64,000 nt of DNA from Unio delphinus (GCA_029339505.1 JAQISU010001235.1:34571315-34635314), one strand, 5' to 3'; positions 50,740-64,000 are shown, counted from the stretch's first letter. Notes: a model not told the origin generated them from the sequence alone. Program-made: numbers and translations.

Positions 50740-52430
50740 GAGGAAAAGTCACCATATTTAGCCAAACCGAAACAAAATGGAGTGCGCTCGAGTGGAACAA
50801 TGCTGTAATAACACGATTTGTTAACGAAAATTCTCGTCCTTTCAACACCGCTATTTTGGAAACTATCCGTGACTGATAATACACATACTTGGTATAGGCA
50901 CAGTCAGTATATGTTAATAAATATCCTGATTAAAATATATATGACTTCTCGGTTTGGTCACACACTTGTGAGCACACACACGCTAGGTGGAATAGCCAGA
51001 TATAGTGTTGAACATTGTTTACAATTACATTGTTCATAGAAAACTGAACCCCTACAGAAATATAAATCACCACGAAAAGAATTGAATATAGGTAGCTGAC
51101 CATGTAAAGGGAAAATAAATTAGACTGGGAGGTATGACCAGTTTAGTACATAACTTACCAATCAGCTTCATATTTGAGTTATGTTCACATTGAGTCAGGA
51201 AGGAAATGACACCGCTGAGATAGTCCTTAATTTATACTTAAACCCGTTTTTAAATGACTGAATATAAAGTAATGTCAATGAAAGGAAATATTTGTATTTA
51301 TTTTAGAGAACAGTAATATTTTATATTTGTTTGTTTGCAACAGGCCTTTTACATGCAAACTGCATCGTAGCTTAACAATTTAGGTGTATGACATAATCTT
51401 GTCTTCTGTTTTTTTTTTTGTGTGTTTTTCTTCTCCAGGTAAAACATTAGGAGTTTCCATAAAGACAAAGGTAGATTATATTTATTATGCAAAATTACTC
51501 TTTTTCAGTATTAGATGAAATAACACCTATAAATATCATAGTATGGAAAAGAGAGTTTTTAATTTGATAATAACAAGCATAAACAAAATCTGACAGAAAT
51601 TAAAAAAATGTAATGTGTGGGGAAAACGTAGGATACATCCAAGTTTTTCCAGACCTCGTAAAGCATATTATTATACAAAAGCAATCTTAACCAGGCATCC
51701 ACCTGTCCAGTTCAGCTGTTTTCCCATAAGTTATAGCCCAAATAGATATTTGTTAGTATTTTTCTGACAGTTTGTAAATTTTATGAAATTACGTACATGC
51801 ATTTTGGCTACTGCTTTTTTCTCTCTATCCATTGTACAAACGAGAACTATTTTGTGATCACCAACTAAAATCACCATTTTACCTTTTGTTTCTTTATGGT
51901 TTAAATTGCAATGTTAATATAGCATGGGCTTTATATGACCATGGAAATGTATGTGCCTTTCCTAAGAACACAGCAGCAGCCGACCGGATAACCCTGGCAG
52001 GTAAAAAAAAAACCCGCGACCCTTGGATTACTAGCCCAGCGCTCCACCCCTAGGAGTAACTTTGGCTATTACATGGAAATGTTTCCTGTGTACTTCACTT
52101 CCCAGGCGTGACTGGTTTGGATATAGTCGGATAATATGATTGTAAACATTTTAATAATAACATTTACCTCTTTATAATCATGAATGTTATGAAGGATATT
52201 GGATTCAACGTGGCCTTATACACTTTTTTCTTTTCGATGATACAAGTCAGAAGAGTGATTTGTTCTTACTTTTTAATTACAGTCATGTTGATTTAAAAGC
52301 CCACATCTACACCTTAGGTTCCACTTTTTGGTTTCGTATTTTGATGAGATATATATAAAAGACCCACATTTTTCTGTGTGTAAAACTTGCCAAAAAAGAG
52401 GTCGCGAGTTCGAAATTCGATGTGTGATCC
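50740..52430. other. Upstream of the Src exon 1; promoter not resolved
   Basis: No gene is seen. The 5' UTR or an upstream non-coding exon must lie here or further right. No convincing TATA or CpG cluster was found close to the ATG. Confidence 0.5.
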
Positions 52431-52614
52431 CAGAGGCGTAGCTGGGGAGAGGGTGGTGCAGAGGGGCGCCGGAGTAGTGGGGGCGCCATAATGGACTTTG
52501 AAATAGTTTGTGTGTGGAATTTTTGCTAAATAATGGGTTTTTTAAGTTGGGGGGAGGGGGGGGCGTAACAATGAATCTTGTCCCCGGGCTCCAAACACCC
52601 TAGCTACGCCTCTG
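52431..52614. mobile_element. hAT-type miniature element
   Basis: Ends CAGAGGCGTAGCTGGG and CCCTAGCTACGCCTCTG are inverted repeats. Flanks TGTGATCC and TATCATCC agree at 6 of 8 positions, as an aged 8-bp duplication would. The interior is G-rich and non-coding. Confidence 0.85.
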
Positions 52615-53889
52615 TATCATCCGAATTCTCTTATACTTTTTCCTATTTTTATATTCATACTTTCTTTTAAACTTGTTCATCCCAATTTTATGTATTTTTT
52701 AAAGTACTTTTTTCCCGTCCAAGGACGGACAACTAATCTAGCTTCTAAATAAATAGCCATTCCTGACAATGGAACAGTAGAATCAGAAGTTTTGGATGTT
52801 TAAAAACACCCAACAACACAACACAACACAAAGCTACTTGGAAAATAAGGAATTTGTAATATTGAAGTGCAATAATAAAACGGAGATATTGTTATTTAAT
52901 ATTAATGATGGTAACCAAGTTTATGATCCGGATGACACTGCTAATATTTTAAAACAAAACATTGTCTCAAACATTAAAAAACATAAGTTAGACTCGTATC
53001 GTTTATTTGGAACTAAAAGTTCATGTCCCACAAAACTTCCAATGATACTAAATTTTAACTTCCGGATATGAGTTCCGAGCTTGTTTAAAATTACTTAAGA
53101 AACATGGATTTTTCTAAATTTAACTGATTTGACATGATAGACCCTTGATTAAGAAAACTACAATTGATGTTGCCGATACAATTACTTTTCCGTTTAATAT
53201 GAGTTTGAGAGTAACTTTAGCCAGTTTTGGAAAACTGCCAAAGCTACATAACTACACAAAGTAAAATCAAAAACGAGGACGTAAATATAAAGAATTATCA
53301 TTTCTTCGATCTGTTTCTAAATTACCTCAAAGGACTGAACACATGTATATGAACTATCTCAATAATCACAATCTACATTAGTGCTATCTAACCTTTTTGA
53401 CACCATGGGCAACTGACAAATTTTCTTGAAGCTGAGGGTCGCGACAGAAAACTCAAAAACAACGACCATAACAAGTATTCACAATTGTTTACCTGGTAAA
53501 GAAAATATACTATGAAAGTAGATCATTGACTCTTTTATATATACATAAATCCACAAAAAATTGCTCGAGTTCTGGCGTCCATTTAAAGTCAGCTCACGGG
53601 CCGCAAGCTGGACAGCACTGATTTACTTCATGAAATCTATTTTCCATTATGATCATACTTATGAAACTACATGTATCGTTATGACTGACAAGTGGCAGAA
53701 AAACCAGTGAGGATGTCACATTTGCATGCACTGTAATGGTTTACGTTTAATTTCATTCGACATAGCAGATCAAAACGTTCTTCTTGAAATGTTAAAAATC
53801 TATCAATGTATGATGGTATATTTCAGCGGTTCGCATTCTGCTTAATATACCTCATAAGACAATATTAAATTGACGTCTATGTAAAAATC
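52615..53889. other. Unassigned DNA with a possible decayed frame
   Basis: A 91-codon frame at 52796-53071 (FVILKCNNKTEILLF, DPDDTANILKQNIVSNIKKH) looks coding. Shifted frames to about 53390 continue in similar style (VADTITFPFNMSLRVTLASF). I cannot name it; an old transposon or viral gene is possible. Confidence 0.35.
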
Positions 53890-54112
53890 AAAATCAATGA
53901 CATCTCATCACTATCCGCGTACGTTCGAGTTTCAGGCTCGGCTAATGTGGGCATGTGAGAAAGCTTGCATAAAGCTTCATGTGGGACAGCGGTTCTTCCT
54001 GGGCTTCTCTGGGGTTCTTCCTCCAGAAATTATTCTGACAGCCATTTACAGTCTATCGTATGCTGAAAAATGGCGTTAAACCCATAATAATGACAATCAT
54101 TAATTAATCAAT
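53890..54112 (+). mobile_element. tRNA-derived SINE fragment, family B
   Basis: A degenerate GTTCGAGTTTCAGGCTCGGC box stands at the left. A body with TGTGGGACAGCGGTTCTTCC follows, then the tail CGTATGCTGAAAAATGGCGT plus TAAACCC. The tail matches the minus-strand copy at 3370-3545. Confidence 0.7.
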
Positions 54113-54128
54113 TTGAAACTGACTTATT

Positions 54129-54442
54129 GTTTGTTTGTTTGAATAGGATTTTTAACGTAGCTTTAACAATTTTTCGGCCATATCGCTACGATGTCTGCAG
54201 TGAGGTAGTTTATAGTGATGTCTAGCAGTGAGGTATCATGCTGCAGACATGTAGCATGATGTCCCACCCAGTGACATTATCCTGACACCAGGCCGACCAG
54301 TCCTAACACTAACCTCTTAATGCTGAGCGTCAAGCGAGGCAGTTGTTTGTACCATTTTTGTAAGGTATGACTCGGCGGGGATCGAACCCACGACCTTCCG
54401 CTTCCGCGGCGGACGCTCTAACCACTCGGCCACCGGAGCGGT
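54129..54442 (-). mobile_element. tRNA-derived SINE, family A
   Basis: On the minus strand the head reads CGCTCCGGTGGCCGAGTGGT with B box GGGTTCGATCC. The body includes GCATTAAGAGGTTAGTGTTAG and the CATGATACCTCACTGC block. It ends in a (CAAA)n tail at 54129-54141. About 80 percent like 21258-21570 by eye. Confidence 0.9.
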
Positions 54443-54868
54443 TAAACTGACATATTGTATAAGAAAAAAACATGAAAAACGTAAAATATTCAGAAATGAC
54501 TGCCAATATTGCAAAGCATTTTTATGACCGCACAAGTTCCATCACTTTTTTTGTGCTATTAAAACGAAATTCATCCTCAACTAATACAGAAACCACATTA
54601 AAAAGAATTTAAATGTAGATTATGCACTGTAATGAACTTATCTACTATGAATTTTAATTTCGTTTAAACAGTTACAAGAATTGTTTTCATTGAGCTGACG
54701 TTTTGTATTTGTGCTTGTTCATTATAATGTATATTCCACAGAAATTATTTGATTGGTGTAACGCTATCAAATTATACAGTGATCCGCTGGGCTACAGCCG
54801 TAAAGTAGTTGTGCAAAAGACTATTAGACACCAACAAGTTGTAATAAAATGTTACTCTTCATTCTTTG

Positions 54869-55026
54869 CACTGAGAACATGCTTAGTTGTATCTGGGACA
54901 CACTGAGAACATGCTTAGTTGTATCTGGGACACACTGAGAACATGCTTAGTTGTATCTGGGACACACTGAGAACATGCTTAGTTGTATCTGGGACATACT
55001 GAGAACATGCTTAGTTGTATCTGGAA
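54869..55026. repeat. Tandem repeat, 32-bp unit, five copies
   Basis: The unit is ACTGAGAACATGCTTAGTTG plus TATCTGGGACAC, nearly perfect. Confidence 0.97.
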
Positions 55027-55714
55027 CACATTTTTTAAATTAGGAATAAGGAAGGTGGGTCCAGGCAATAGTTAGTATTTCTGAGAATCACTTTATTATC
55101 GATGACTTAAAAATTGATCTGATTGATTTCGGACACGCTAGCCATAATTTCGTAAAATGATAAAATAGTCGTATGTTGATCATTTCAATATTTTATCTCA
55201 AAATTCGGATATGTAAGATAATTTGAACATTTACCATCAATACAGAAAGCTTCCAACTCTATCCTGGTTTCCTAAGACGTAAATGGCAGAAGAAATCTTG
55301 TACGTTAACCCCTCAGTTGTCTTTGATGCATCCATCTGGAAATATATCCAGTTTCAGGTGTCAAATAGTTTACAATTAACTGTAAAATCATATGCGGAAT
55401 CAGCAAAATAGTAATGATACATACATTACCAAGTAATACTAATAAACGTACTTCATGCTCACAGCGCCAACACAATGATGCAAAGACAAATGCACACGGA
55501 ATCGTGACACATTGTTTCTTCACTCATGTATTTCATTGTGTATTGAATAGCCTGCTAACTGTACGATAAATATCGATGCATGTACACTGTTGTATCATTA
55601 CCCAGATATCGTGTTATGTACCATATTGTATAATTACCCAAAAATCGTTATATGTATTAAATTTCTTCCAATGAGGCGATGCATGGCTATTTTCCTAAGG
55701 AAACGTATCAAAAC
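55027..55714. other. No gene recognised
   Basis: AT-rich DNA between two tandem repeats. Confidence 0.6.
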
Positions 55715-56490
55715 ATTAAGCATTGTTACAATGGATGACACGTCTACGAATAATTTACATCGTAGTATACATTAAGCATGGTTACAATGGATGACACGTC
55801 TACGAACAATTTACATCGTAGTGTACATTAAGCATGGTTACAATGGATGACACGTCTACGAACAATTTACATCGTAGTGTACATTAAGCATGGTTACAAT
55901 GGATGACACGTCTACGAACAATTTACATCGTAGTGTACATTAAGAATGGTTACAATGGATGACACGTCTACGAACAATTTACATCGTAGTGTACATTAAG
56001 AATGGTTACAATGGATGACACGTCTACGAACAATTTACATCGTAGTGTACATTAAGCATGGTTACAATGGATGACACGTCTACGAACAATTTACATCGTA
56101 GTGTACATTAAGCATGGTTACAATGGATGACACGTCTACGAACAATTTACATCATAGTGTACATTAAGCATTGATACAATGGATGACACGTCTACGAACA
56201 ATTTACATCGTAGTGTACATTAAGCATTGTTACAATGGATGACACGTCTACGAACAATTTACATCGTAGTGTACATTAAGAATGGTTACAATGGATGACA
56301 CGTCTACGAACAATTTACATCGTAGTATACATTAAGCATGGTTACAATGGATGACACGTCTTCGAACAATTTACATCGTAGTGTACATTAAGAATGGTTA
56401 CAATGGATGACACGTCTACGAACAATTTACATCATAGTGTACATTAAGCATTGTTACAATGGATGACATATCTACAAACAATAGATATCA
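55715..56490. repeat. Minisatellite, 56-bp unit, about 14 copies
   Basis: The unit contains GGTTACAATGGATGACACGT and CTACGAACAATTTACATCGT. Copies differ by AAGCATGG/AAGAATGG and GTGTAC/GTATAC variants; both end copies are more diverged. Confidence 0.97.
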
Positions 56491-58083
56491 TAGTGTATAT
56501 TTAACGACTACAATATCAATTGTTGCTATGTAACTGTCAAAACTCATACATTCAAAAAATAATGTTAACGATTGTTTTGGTGAAAATATTGTTGTGTAAG
56601 ACTTCTTCAAATACTTCCATGAATATGTTCCATGACAAAGTAAAGTGTCCACAGGTTCAGTGAGAGAAACATAATCCAGAATTAGCAAAGCAAGTAAAAC
56701 ATTCGCTGTGCTCAAACATATTTGGAAGTTCAAATAACTTGGACTCTGGTTCAAACTGAGGATTTACCGAAGCAATGTCAATGTGAATCGGTGCGGCTCA
56801 GAATGTTGGAAACTAACATCAAGAATAGTATAAAGCTTCATATTTCCAAAAACAAATGTATGAGGAAGATGTTTCCGTCTTCTGGCAAAATAAGATCAAA
56901 TAGCAGAATCAATATCTCTTGTCTAGATTTTGCAGAAAGAAGGATGAAGATAATTGTATCATGTATGTCGAATGTCACCGGATGCACTGCCCATGACTGT
57001 CCTCCGCTGGACCCCATATATGAGACGAAAGATGGGTCGGCATAAAGAGACTTGGAGAGAGACTATATTGAAAGAGATAAACGGAATGCGGCCTGACATG
57101 AATAATCATCACACGTAGAACTGCAGACCGTTTGCAGTGAGCACTCTCGTTGGAAACGCTACGCTCTCAATGAAAACTGGTGTGCCATATTAGGCACTAC
57201 GAGGGATGAGGAATATGTTAATTGACCAATTTGCACATATTATCAGTGTGCAGATATTGTCATCTACAAAATTTATTTCTGTGTGTTTATCAGATGTCAA
57301 AATCACATGGTAGCCCAGCAGGCCACCAAGGAAAGAATTTGGTACCCCCAGCTTAAATGTAGCAGCCTCAGGAAGGCACTGTAACAAGAAACTGTAAGCA
57401 TCAGCAAACTTCCATTTTCCATTGTTCTTCTTGAGAGACGTCTTGGGATTGTTTTCTTTCTCTAATACTTTTATTGTTATTTTTCTAAACAACAATACAT
57501 GTATGAATTCTAGCTGAGCTACCAGGACTTCACATTGTCAGGCATTGATTTCATATATGCCTCATTCTCATTTGCTCCATTCCAAAAGGTAATTACAATG
57601 TCTTCAAAGAGTAATGGTTTTAAGTTTAGAGTAGTAGCCTAGTTATATTCATAGAATATTACGAGAGAGAAGCTTTTCTGTACGTCAGGTCCGTAATGTT
57701 TTAATACTCTTGGCAAGATCGGCTTACTCTGACGCAGCCTCTAAAAGCTTTATTCCTTCCCAAAACCATTGCTTTACCATTGCAAGCGCCAAAGGTTTAT
57801 ATGGTGGTTTTGCCACCAAAATCCGCACAGAACATCTACTCTGGCATGTTTCATTCTTGTGAAACCCTTGCGTTTGGGTCTAAAATTAGAAAAAATATTA
57901 TTTAGAATCATTTATTTAGTAGTTTTTATAAAGATACCTGCTTTCCACAAATTGTAGACAAATACCGCGTTCAGGTAAATAATTTTTATTGGATCTACTG
58001 TACAAAATTCAGGTCATGTACAATTGATCTTCTAGCGAGCGTTGGTAGCAAGTGGAGCACGTACTCTCTACACTTTGCTTTGT
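56491..58083. other. No gene recognised
   Basis: Frames at 56722-57045 (+, Cys/Lys rich, 107 aa) and 57190-57495 (-, 101 aa) lack recognisable domains or splice context. I leave them unassigned. Confidence 0.45.
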
Positions 58084-58376
58084 GACCACACTGGTGGCTT
58101 AGTTGTTACTGCGTCTGCCTCGGATGCGTGAGGTCGCGTGTTCGAACACCGGCCGAGTCATATCAAAGACTTATACAAATGGTACTAGCAGCTGCCTTGC
58201 CTATTCAGAAGCTAGTGTAAAGACTGATCGGTCTAGTGGGAGGATAATGTATCTGGGAGGGACATGATGCTACATGTCTGTGGCATGATGCCCCAGTGCT
58301 AGAAATCACTATGAATTACCACACTGCAAACATCGTAGCGATATGACTAAATTATTTTTCAAATCTACGTTAACAA
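58084..58376 (+). mobile_element. tRNA-derived SINE, family A, diverged
   Basis: The head TGGTGGCTTAGTTGTTACTG has B box GTGTTCGAACACC. The body blocks (GGAGGATAATGT, GACATGATGCTACATG, ATCGTAGCGATATGACT) match the copies at 21258 and 54442. It ends in a (CA)n tract to about 58418. Confidence 0.88.
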
Positions 58377-58418
58377 TCACACACACACACACACACGCAC
58401 GCACGCACACACACATAC

Positions 58419-59769
58419 ACTTTGTTTTGCCACCCATGAAGACTGCACAGCTTTTTTGACCAGGATGACCTCATGACCAGATTTTTGACATTGTGCTGCG
58501 AGTACATGACTAATAATTTACTTTGAAACACCCTAACATATGTAATTATTAAATAGTCTTATGTGGTGGTTTAGGTTTCTCTGATGTCCTCATTTTTCTT
58601 TATTCTGGTGTATCTTTGATCAAAATAGTATGATCAACCTCTATTCACCATATCATATAATGATATCATTTCAATTTGGAATTAAAGACAAGAAAATGCA
58701 TATTTAAAAAGATTTTTTTTATATGAAAGAATTGGTATATAAAATGAAGAAAAAAAAAACGTCTAAAGAAGAGTGCAAAGTCGCCTTTAGATCATTCATC
58801 TGTCTTACTTCTACATAATATTAAAATGCAAAAGCAGTTGACCATACACCAACATCCTTTGGCAAAGAGTGAAATGCTTATTTGAGACGAAGCTTTCTGT
58901 CAGATATGGTTACATTTTCGGTTACGAATATGTTTGTAGTTGAATTAAGTAAATGTTTTCTTATTTATACTTGAATTGGTGGATTGGCATGTCTATAAAT
59001 ATGAAAAACTTGCAAGCTAATGAACCTTCTATCAAATCAGGTGTCGAATTATGTTGAGTGATTGTCCTATTTATAGCTATTTTTGGTGGCAAATTGGCAC
59101 TAAAAGCCATTCTTTGTCAAAATGGGTTCTATCGAATTTGGTCATTCAGCTAAGTTTTTTTTGTTGAAAAACATGAAATTAGTTGTTTAGAAAAATATCC
59201 CAGTTACCAGGTGAGTCAATTAAACTTAGCTACATTATACTACCAAAGCTTTTGCATACAATGACTCATGCAGTTATTTGCAAACACAAATTTGGACTTT
59301 CAGGAATCTACGCATATACCTACAGCTACTCAGACTCTGGAATAGAAACCTTAGTTGTCAACTATTCGTCTCTATGAATAAATACCAAAATATAAAGTAT
59401 TCTGCCTCCATTTGTTTAGCTGGAAAAGTAGATGAGTGTTTGTATCTGTTGAAGATGCTTAAAATACAAAATAAAACTTCTACAAAAAAGCAACATACTT
59501 ATGTAAGAAATTGGTTGCTACATCATCTGTACTTCAACATTTCTTGACATACCAATAACGCTTGCAATGATGCTTAACCAGTTTGAATGGATGTACACCA
59601 GTTGTAATCAACATGAGGATACCTATAAAAATACTGTTCCGAACAGGACCTATATTTGTTTACTGGAAACAATGACGCTTAGTCATGATGCTAAAGCATA
59701 CCAACTTTTATGAAGATATCGCAAAGGGTGCAAAGATATATATTAACTCATTAACTCTTAGCGCCGCGT
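58419..59769. other. No gene recognised
   Basis: AT-rich. The frame at 59278-59547 has no domain. Confidence 0.55.
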
Positions 59770-60015
59770 CAGGGCCGGATTAAAGCTTTTGGGCCCTGGG
59801 CACAGACACCATAGGGGCCCATAACTAACCTGCTTTGTCCATAGATGTGTTGACTGTACTATTAAGAACACTGCCTGTGAAATCAGACGATAATATGCGT
59901 TGTCCCTTGAGCATCTGGGGCCCTACCGATGAAATCAGACAATAACATACGGGGCCCATGAGTCTCGGGGGCCCTGTAACGTTGCCCACTGTGACCTATA
60001 GCTAATTCGGACCTG
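59770..60015. mobile_element. hAT-type miniature element with perfect 8-bp duplication
   Basis: It starts CAGGGCCGGATTAAAGC and ends GCTAATTCGGACCTG. The flanks are identical, CGCCGCGT (59762-59769 and 60016-60023). 246 bp, no coding. GGGGCCC-rich inner repeats. Confidence 0.92.
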
Positions 60016-60023
60016 CGCCGCGT

Positions 60024-61859
60024 GTATACGTCTTGAGGATGGACCTTTCTTCCGAGCTCTGTAGCGTCCAGGTCTTGTAAGATACACTGAAATGAGTGCT
60101 ACTACAGAAGATAATACATATGTAGCTCTACAACGATACCAACTAATCTGGTGTTCTACTCACATTACAATATGCAGCTGGAAAAACGTAATTTGGATAC
60201 CCAATTTTTGCACCAAAAAATTCACAGACCCAGATTTTGTGTCCGGACTTTATACCTTATAACCTGAGCTCTAAGTTAAACAGGTGTGAACTGGACACAG
60301 ACAAGAGAACCTTTGCAAAAAAAAGTATGATACGTTTGAGATTTGGTGTAAAAGGTGGTCAGTGCACGAAAATGATGGGTCCAATAAGCAAAACAACAAA
60401 AGAAAAATTAACAATTTTTACCTATCTGCATTTAATCGAGAGAAATGGGCAATAAAAAACGTTTTTAACAGAGCTAGGCATCCGGCTAAACGAAAATATC
60501 TTGGAAGCAGTTGTATTTTTGGATGTATTCAGAAGTAACTCGCAAAATGCGTTTCCTACTTTCAATTCAGGCGAAAATGACAAAAATCTCAAGGAGTTAA
60601 ATAATTAAGTAAACAAAAGTGTGCCATGCAGACAACCTGACTTCAGTCTGACCCTCCTCTTACTTCTCTTCAACTTCTTTGAAGGGGGAATAGTAGTTTA
60701 TTATTGGATGGTGAAACATTAAATGAGACCGTTCAGTGCAAAAATGGTGAAATCGAGTAGTATTCTAAAGCAGGTTAATCGAAATTGTAAGGGTTTAGCC
60801 CATATATCTAATCATTTCCAGGAATATTCCAACCTCACGGTAGTTTCTAGATGTGTTCACGTTTGTGATTTCCAAAACTGTGTGATATATGTATCTTTAG
60901 ATTCATCTGATAATAAATTTTGGAGAGAATAATTATTTAAGAGCTCAGAAATGGAAATTTGGAAACAAAATACGAATATAAGTTGCATGGTAAGTCAAAA
61001 CCATCTTTCAAATATTCCTTAGTGTGAGAGACGTGATGCTGACTAATTCTGCCAGAGTAGACGAGCGTTTGAAAAATATTTCATTTTGTATTGGGGAAAT
61101 ATTATTATGATCATCATTTTTCCATGTCGTTTCAGCTACAAAATGCTAAGCAAGTTATTTATACAGGGATTCAAAAATGCGTATGCCATCATTTTCCAAG
61201 AGTTCATAAAAATGCAGTAGCACAAGGAGTCAATCGACCTATGGGTCGCCAGACATAGGTGAAAAAAATGACGCAAAATAAAATACAAGGAACCGTTGGA
61301 ATGACCAACAAACAGTGACATAAACTTCGTGTAGCATGACATTTTTATGTACTTTAAAATGTGAATATTTTTATTGATATGAACAACATGGAGGAGGGGG
61401 TAATCGACCTAATGGGCACCGGACGTGTCTTCACTAACTTCTGACTATATTGATCAGTTTTATTGTTTTTAATATAACGGTCAAGATAATCTTGTTGATT
61501 TTTAATTTTTACATCTGAAACGTTTGTTATCTCGAAGTATCTTTTCAACGAACGATATTTTCTTACCGCCCCCCCCCCAACCCAAACTACAAACAGTTAA
61601 GTGTTTCTCTTAACACTATATCCACAAACCAGACAAGATTTTGGGCCGGTACTTCCACGTCGAACACTCTGAAAACGAAGAGAGAGCACAATAATCATTG
61701 CAACACTTTTTTTTTTACAAGGTGAAGACGATCATCGTGAGCCACGTGCAACTGTTATAGGTTTGGTTGATCATTATATTATTAGTAAGAGTCTAATTAG
61801 ATGAAAGCATGTTTAGAGGAATACTATTATGTATATTAAAGAAAAGTAAACATATATCA
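60024..61859. other. No gene recognised
   Basis: Short frames (60237-60455, 60723-60932) have no domain. A poly-C run lies near 61569-61577. Confidence 0.5.
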
Positions 61860-62790
61860 TGGGACGAAACTTGATTACTGTAACAAAAGTAGCTAGATCT
61901 CAAACAGAACAAAATCATATACCAAAATCAAACAAGATTTGAATCTCAAAAGCAAAAGAATTGAAGCGACACAAGATGAGTTTGCAAGGTTATATCAGAC
62001 TAAACCAGAGCACACCACCAAATCAGATTTTGACAGATTACCAGGTGACAGAAAATTAATACTGCTTGAGTCATTTAAGATCGATAAGGATTAAACACTT
62101 TTTGATTCCACAATGGATGACAAACGAGCATCTGCTATCGTTAATAATCTTGTTAATGACAGCAAGTAAATATTCTGAATAAAATGTATTGCTGATCATG
62201 TTAGTGAAGATGATTTGACTTGGATTATTTGTGATAAACTAGACACTGCAAAGGAATCACGACGAAATAACAACGTCATCATAGTAGATAAAAAGCAGGT
62301 ATTTTCACCGGAATTGACAAACCGTGCTACAATAGCGCATGCCCAGTTTCAGAATTGTTGATGCGCTTGATCGTTTGCATGAACCATACATATCTGCTCT
62401 TGCCCGGATGAAAACATGCTAAATTGCGTGACTCAACGTGTCAAAGAAGATTTTGCAAACTCGAGACGAGGAAACTAAATTAAAGAATCAAGAATGAAAA
62501 ACAAAATAACTGGGAAAAAAACTCTTATTAATGGAGTTAAATAAAATGACGTTGCGACACTTGAAAACCCCCACTGAAAATTCTAATAATTGTAAAAGCA
62601 ATAACCAATGAGATTTTGTACGACTCTTGAGACATTTATTTATAAGGACAATGTGAATACTCACTGAGGTTCACGGTGCATAAAACACGAACAAGTTGGC
62701 TGGCGTTAAAACACCAGATATTTATAATCGCAACGATAATTTATCACGGATTTCATCATCAGCAGTGAACGATCCGATCACGAGACATAA
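61860..62790 (+). pseudogene. Decayed virus-like coding debris upstream of the helicase
   Basis: Broken plus readings keep coding character: KSDFDRLPGDRKLILLESF near 62020, FDSTMDDKRASAIVNNLVND near 62101, and VFSPELTNRATIAHAQFQN near 62300. They may derive from a neighbouring gene of the same element. I cannot assign a family. Confidence 0.35.
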
Positions 62791-62794
62791 CACA

Positions 62795-63690
62795 GTCTAT
62801 CTGAATGGTCCAGGTGGTTCTGGTAAAACAACACGTGCGTTATAATAATTTGAAAATTCGGACATAATTGTGTTGACGATAACTCACCTGTTTGCACAGA
62901 GATGAGACAACGTAGTGTCAGCGCATGCACATATCATAGTTTATTTAGATGGCCTGGTGATGCATGGACCACCGAACAAATTTGTGAGAAATAGATCAAG
63001 ATAATACTTAACTGGAATGAGATTTGTACAGTATAAAAGATGTTTTAGACATGTATATTGAGTGGGTGGTTATCAACAAAATCTACTGCAAGTATCATGT
63101 GCGGCGTTCATGGACAGCCTCTGCCATTGACAGGTGAACACCACACGAATAGTTTTTCAACTATGCTAGCCACTATGAAGAAGTTTTGTAAGACCATCGA
63201 ACACAGGATGAACAACTACGACAACTGAAATCGTTAATCAGATTACAACCTGACAAAATTCAGTGTGAAATACTGTGTACCATAATTTTCAGAGACTCCA
63301 ATGTTAAATTTCGTGAACTATGGAGCCCTAATGATCTTATAGTTATATCCAAGAAAAACGTATGTGATTCACTTCAGCATAAATTATTTGAGCTTCACGA
63401 GGAAAAATGTCCTGATCAGCTTGTTCCATTATATTACCGCCCAAATATACACGCCGACATAATATACTAGTTGACATTCCTGGAACCGGCATGAAACTAA
63501 AAGCTCGTTCTTAATGATATCGTCGAGGTTCCAGTGGAGGCTGTACAACAGGCGTTGTCGTTAAACCTATCGTGCTGGACTATGCGACATGCAATAACAA
63601 TAACATATATCAATATCTGGATTGCATCGAATGGTCAAATTGAGTTTATTTGGCTGTGTCTAGAGTAGCATAAATATCTCAGTTATGCAG
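62795..63690 (+). pseudogene. SF1 helicase remnant, second copy
   Basis: Walker A reads VYLNGPGGSGKTTRA (near 62800-62845), then a stop. It continues YHSLFRWPGDAW, CGVHGQPLP (motif III) and LIRLQPDKIQCEI. That last run is shared with the minus-strand copy at 44333-45985, as are PNDLIVISKK and VLNDIVEVPVEAVQQAL. At least six frame breaks occur. Motifs V and VI are badly eroded. It is more decayed than the other copy. Confidence 0.75.
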
Positions 63691-63799
63691 GGTTGTCTAC
63701 GTGTTGGATTTTACAGCAGTAGTTGCGCAATAGCCGTCACACAAAAACAAACAAACAACGTTACCAGGAATTTTCAACGCAGTGAAGAAAAAAAATCAT

Positions 63800-64000
63800 C
63801 TGTTTATGCGCGAAATGAAAAACAAATCACGTCAGTTTGATCTGGATGTGGAATTTGTCATAACGCTGAAACAACGACAAGATAATCACTGCACCTTCTG
63901 AACAAAACACTGTTGTGGCAATATTTTTCTAATGATTTACCGTGGACAGAATCGATACGTTTCTTGAATGTAACAGACGTAGAGGAGCTTCGTTCCCCAG
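63800..64000 (+). pseudogene. HNH nuclease tail of the helicase remnant, cut by the window end
   Basis: The reading FDLDVEFVITLKQRQDNHC, then a broken middle, then CNRRRGASFP at the last bases parallels the HNH unit at 44333-44560, including the order after the helicase. It may run on past 64000. Confidence 0.6.

Noticed and set aside
58377..58418. Separate microsatellite locus
   Set aside because: The (CA)n tract is the 3' tail of the SINE at 58084-58376.

Overview
This window looks like an AT-rich animal genome, most likely a mollusc. The reasons are spliced exons with GT/AG borders, tRNA-derived SINEs of two families, a CR1-type LINE, many microsatellites and minisatellites, and Polinton-type elements. 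There are no bacterial features. The species call is an inference from repeat style, not proven.

The only host gene I can support is a Src-family tyrosine kinase on the minus strand, spread over 46 kb. Five exons fit together in phase: an N-terminal exon with a myristoylation-type start (50565-50739), two SH3 exons (28609-28708 and 9932-10051) and two SH2 exons (8560-8663 and 4912-5061). The kinase domain should lie beyond position 1. Its large introns hold nearly everything else in the window.

Intron 2 (10052-28608) holds a structurally complete Polinton/Maverick at 11261-17627: AG...CT ends, terminal inverted repeats (TIRs) of about 350-390 bp, and a perfect 6-bp target duplication ACCGCT. 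It is an internal-deletion derivative. It keeps the exonuclease half of protein-primed DNA polymerase B, a CCHC zinc-knuckle gene, a coiled-coil gene with a promoter-like upstream region, and the 3' end of another gene. Two smaller transposons are nested in it. The same intron carries a SINE, a LINE fragment and four minisatellites (periods 64, 66, 76 and 31 bp).

Intron 1 (28709-50564) holds two decayed virus-like (Polinton/adintovirus-type) regions. Region 31989-35977 has a capsid-like reading frame and a double-HNH nuclease. Region 41.1-46.6 kb has a parvovirus-type phospholipase A2 domain, a retroviral-type integrase, a PolB-helicase-HNH pseudogene and a MULE transposase fragment. This second region lies between long, diverged, hAT-like inverted repeats at 40328 and 49796. 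A third relative of the helicase-HNH module decays at 62.8-64.0 kb, outside the Src exon 1.

The remaining sequence is intronic or intergenic DNA with simple repeats, short hAT miniature elements (11872-12238, 52431-52614, 59770-60015) and tandem repeats. Viral-like readings are described by motif and break only; no repaired sequence is given.
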